Origin: Clostridiales bacterium UBA1758
GTDB taxonomy: Bacteria; Bacillota; Clostridia; Oscillospirales; UBA1758
Direction of reading: 5' to 3'
DNA: 17,373 nt
NCBI GenBank assembly: GCA_002315595.1
Contig: DCHG01000023.1
Coordinates: forward strand, 240 to 17,612
The notes under the pieces were generated by a model. The model saw only the letters and a list, made by a program, of their open reading frames with translations. It ran no database searches and was not told where the DNA came from. This document shows, in pieces, positions 16,246-17,373 of the stretch (position 1 is the stretch's first letter; each line of letters opens with the position of its first letter). The position numbers and the translations under genes were made by a program.

Positions 16246-17178
16246 TTATCGACTTTTTCCAAGACTATCCAAACAAGTAAACTTTTCTTTCGGCTCTTTT
16301 GCTAATTGTTCGGCGAAGCCCTTATCAAATATCAGCCGTTTGTTTTCTTTTGGAGCATTTGCCTTGTCTATCCGTTCGGGGTATTGCTCTATGAATATAT
16401 CAAGCATTTCAGCCACATTTTCAAAGTTATCAGTAATAAACCGCCCGTTTACATTCATCATCAAATCATCGTCAAAATTGCCCGTTAATATCTTAAAATC
16501 ACCGCCATTATAGACACCGCTATACATTGGTTTATCATACACCACAGTAAAAAAATACGGTTCTTTTACGAATGATATTTTAGCGTTCTTTTGACTGTTT
16601 GCACTTGCCGGAACAAGAGCAATATTATATTTTGCGTGATTATGAAAATCTCCGTCAAGGTGTTCTTCCGATAACTTATTGTTTTTCTTATACTGCTTTA
16701 ATTTTCTTATTTTCTCAATGTAGTTATCCAAAGATAAACCGTTGTCATAATATGCTAAATACGCCAAGTCTGCCGGAAAGAAAACCTCGCCTTTTGCTCT
16801 GCATTGCAACCTATCACCGACACCCCATTGTAATACAAACTTTTTGCTATTCATAATATCAAGCAATATCGGTAACGGCTCAAATACATCAATAAATTCT
16901 TGCGTATTGGAAACGACTACAACACGGTCTTTCTTTTCATCGTAGTACACAGAAACACCGCCGATATATAAATTGTCCTCTTTGCAATTCTCTATGTATT
17001 TTCCGTTACGGGTATAATGCCGTAGGTTGTTTGATATTCCCGCTCCGCAATCATCCAAACCGTTATAGGTTGAATATAGAAACATAGCCAATGATACAAT
17101 CTTTTTGCTACCGTGAAAGACATTCATATTACCGCTATTATCCCGACAGATATTTGTACCGTTCCTTACCATATCCAT
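16246..17178 (-). CDS. Unrecognised protein of the mobile element (about 310 residues), start uncertain
   Basis: I do not recognise this family. The protein is soluble-looking and mixed alpha/beta, with charged segments (KLKQYKKNNKLSEEH) and a Lys/Glu-rich C-terminus (APKENKRLIFDKGFAEQ). It has no signal peptide or membrane segment downstream of the chosen start. Recurrent aromatic beta-like stretches (EPYFFTVVYDKPMYSGVYNGGD) are visible. The frame stays open to 17313 (GTG) and is closed by a TAA near 17334, but the part beyond about 17200 is antisense to SprT-like coding sequence and is probably not native. I therefore place the start at the ATG at 17178, although it lacks a ribosome binding site. 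The true N-terminus may have been lost at a junction. Function unknown. Confidence 0.55.
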   Translation of the reverse strand: MDMVRNGTNICRDNSGNMNVFHGSKKIVSLAMFLYSTYNGLDDCGAGISNNLRHYTRNGKYIENCKEDNLYIGGVSVYYDEKKDRVVVVSNTQEFIDVFEPLPILLDIMNSKKFVLQWGVGDRLQCRAKGEVFFPADLAYLAYYDNGLSLDNYIEKIRKLKQYKKNNKLSEEHLDGDFHNHAKYNIALVPASANSQKNAKISFVKEPYFFTVVYDKPMYSGVYNGGDFKILTGNFDDDLMMNVNGRFITDNFENVAEMLDIFIEQYPERIDKANAPKENKRLIFDKGFAEQLAKEPKEKFTCLDSLGKSR

Positions 17179-17200
17179 AAGAGTATCAAGTATAGTCTTG

Positions 17201-17373
17201 AACGAACAAGACACAAGTAACAAAGGTGTATACCATAACAAAGTATTCAAGAGAGAAGCAGAAGCCCACGGGCTGACCGTCACACGCTCCGACAAATACG
17301 GATATAGCCACACCCAACCCGCTGACCGCTTACTTGACTTTGTTCTTACTCACGATGAATTAAGAGAGATTGA
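17201..17373 (+). pseudogene. SprT-like protein, C-terminal part, 5' end missing and 3' end beyond window
   Basis: On the plus strand one frame reads NKGVYHNKVFKREAEAHGL and then KYGYSHTQPADRLLDF and LTHDELREI, about 57 residues, and continues past the edge. This resembles the region after the HExxH zinc motif of SprT-like putative metallopeptidases common on clostridial mobile elements (YHNKxFK, then KYGWS/T and LLDF). No HExxH, ATG or ribosome binding site lies upstream in this frame, which is closed by a TGA at 17114, and the sequence before about 17200 belongs to the opposite-strand gene. The gene seems truncated at its 5' end. Identification is from memory of the family pattern, so moderate. 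Confidence 0.5.

Larger units (their letters stand above)
14470..17373. mobile_element. Integrative element, int-proximal end (Tn916-type recombinase), right side beyond the window
   Basis: A Tn916-family integrase gene lies immediately next to a broken metG, with the int 3' end pointing at the junction, as at the int end of Tn916-like elements. The segment is visibly more AT-rich than the NRPS and secreted-protein genes, and it carries genes of accessory type (an unrecognised protein and a SprT-like fragment). The left boundary is estimated at about 14460-14485, where MetG-like coding stops. No conjugation, replication or cargo resistance genes are visible, so whether it is a complete ICE, an IME or a degraded remnant is open. 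Confidence 0.7.

Noticed and set aside
1..17373. tRNA, rRNA or riboswitch genes
   Set aside because: No cloverleaf, rRNA or known riboswitch core was recognised by eye on either strand; a covariance-model scan could not be run.

Overview
The window looks like chromosomal DNA of an anaerobic Firmicute of the class Clostridia (gut Oscillospirales/Ruminococcus-like). This is an inference from AAAGGAG-type ribosome binding sites, extended -10 SigA promoters, a GLUG-repeat secreted protein with a clostridial signal peptide, and a Tn916-family integrase. Every confidently called gene reads leftward on the minus strand; the one exception is a short gene fragment at the far right edge.

Region 1 (1-8150) is a biosynthetic operon. 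A SigA-like extended -10 promoter precedes a 98-residue STAS-domain protein. After only 18 bases comes a very large non-ribosomal peptide synthetase (NRPS) that runs off the left edge. About 2597 residues are visible, with the order A1-PCP1 / C1-A2-PCP2 / C2-A3-PCP3. The protein opens with an adenylation domain and no condensation domain, so it is an initiating subunit. A1 lacks the Asp that binds the alpha-amino group (Asp235 in GrsA numbering), so the chain may start from a non-amino acid cap. No epimerase, thioesterase or reductase is seen before the edge.

Region 2 (8280-13830) is one monocistronic gene for a secreted protein of about 1787 residues. It is bounded by a consensus TTGACA-N16-TATAAT promoter and a perfect hairpin terminator. 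The protein has a signal peptide, beta-helix-like repeats, GLUG repeats, an InlB-type repeat, more beta-helix, a small Cys/His module and C-terminal beta modules. No cell-wall anchor is visible.

Region 3 (13934-14480) is the 3' end of metG (methionyl-tRNA synthetase), reduced to the linker and the C-terminal tRNA-binding domain, followed by its own terminator. The rest of metG is missing because a mobile element abuts it.

Region 4 (about 14470-17373) is the int-proximal end of an integrative element. It holds a repeat-rich terminus, a complete Tn916-type tyrosine recombinase with its promoter, a 338-base gap without genes, an unrecognised protein of about 310 residues, and at the right edge, on the plus strand, the C-terminal part of a SprT-like protein. 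The last two appear to be fused head to head with both N-termini lost or unclear, which suggests a deletion junction or a misassembly near 17200. The other end of the element, and presumably the 5' part of metG, lie beyond the window.
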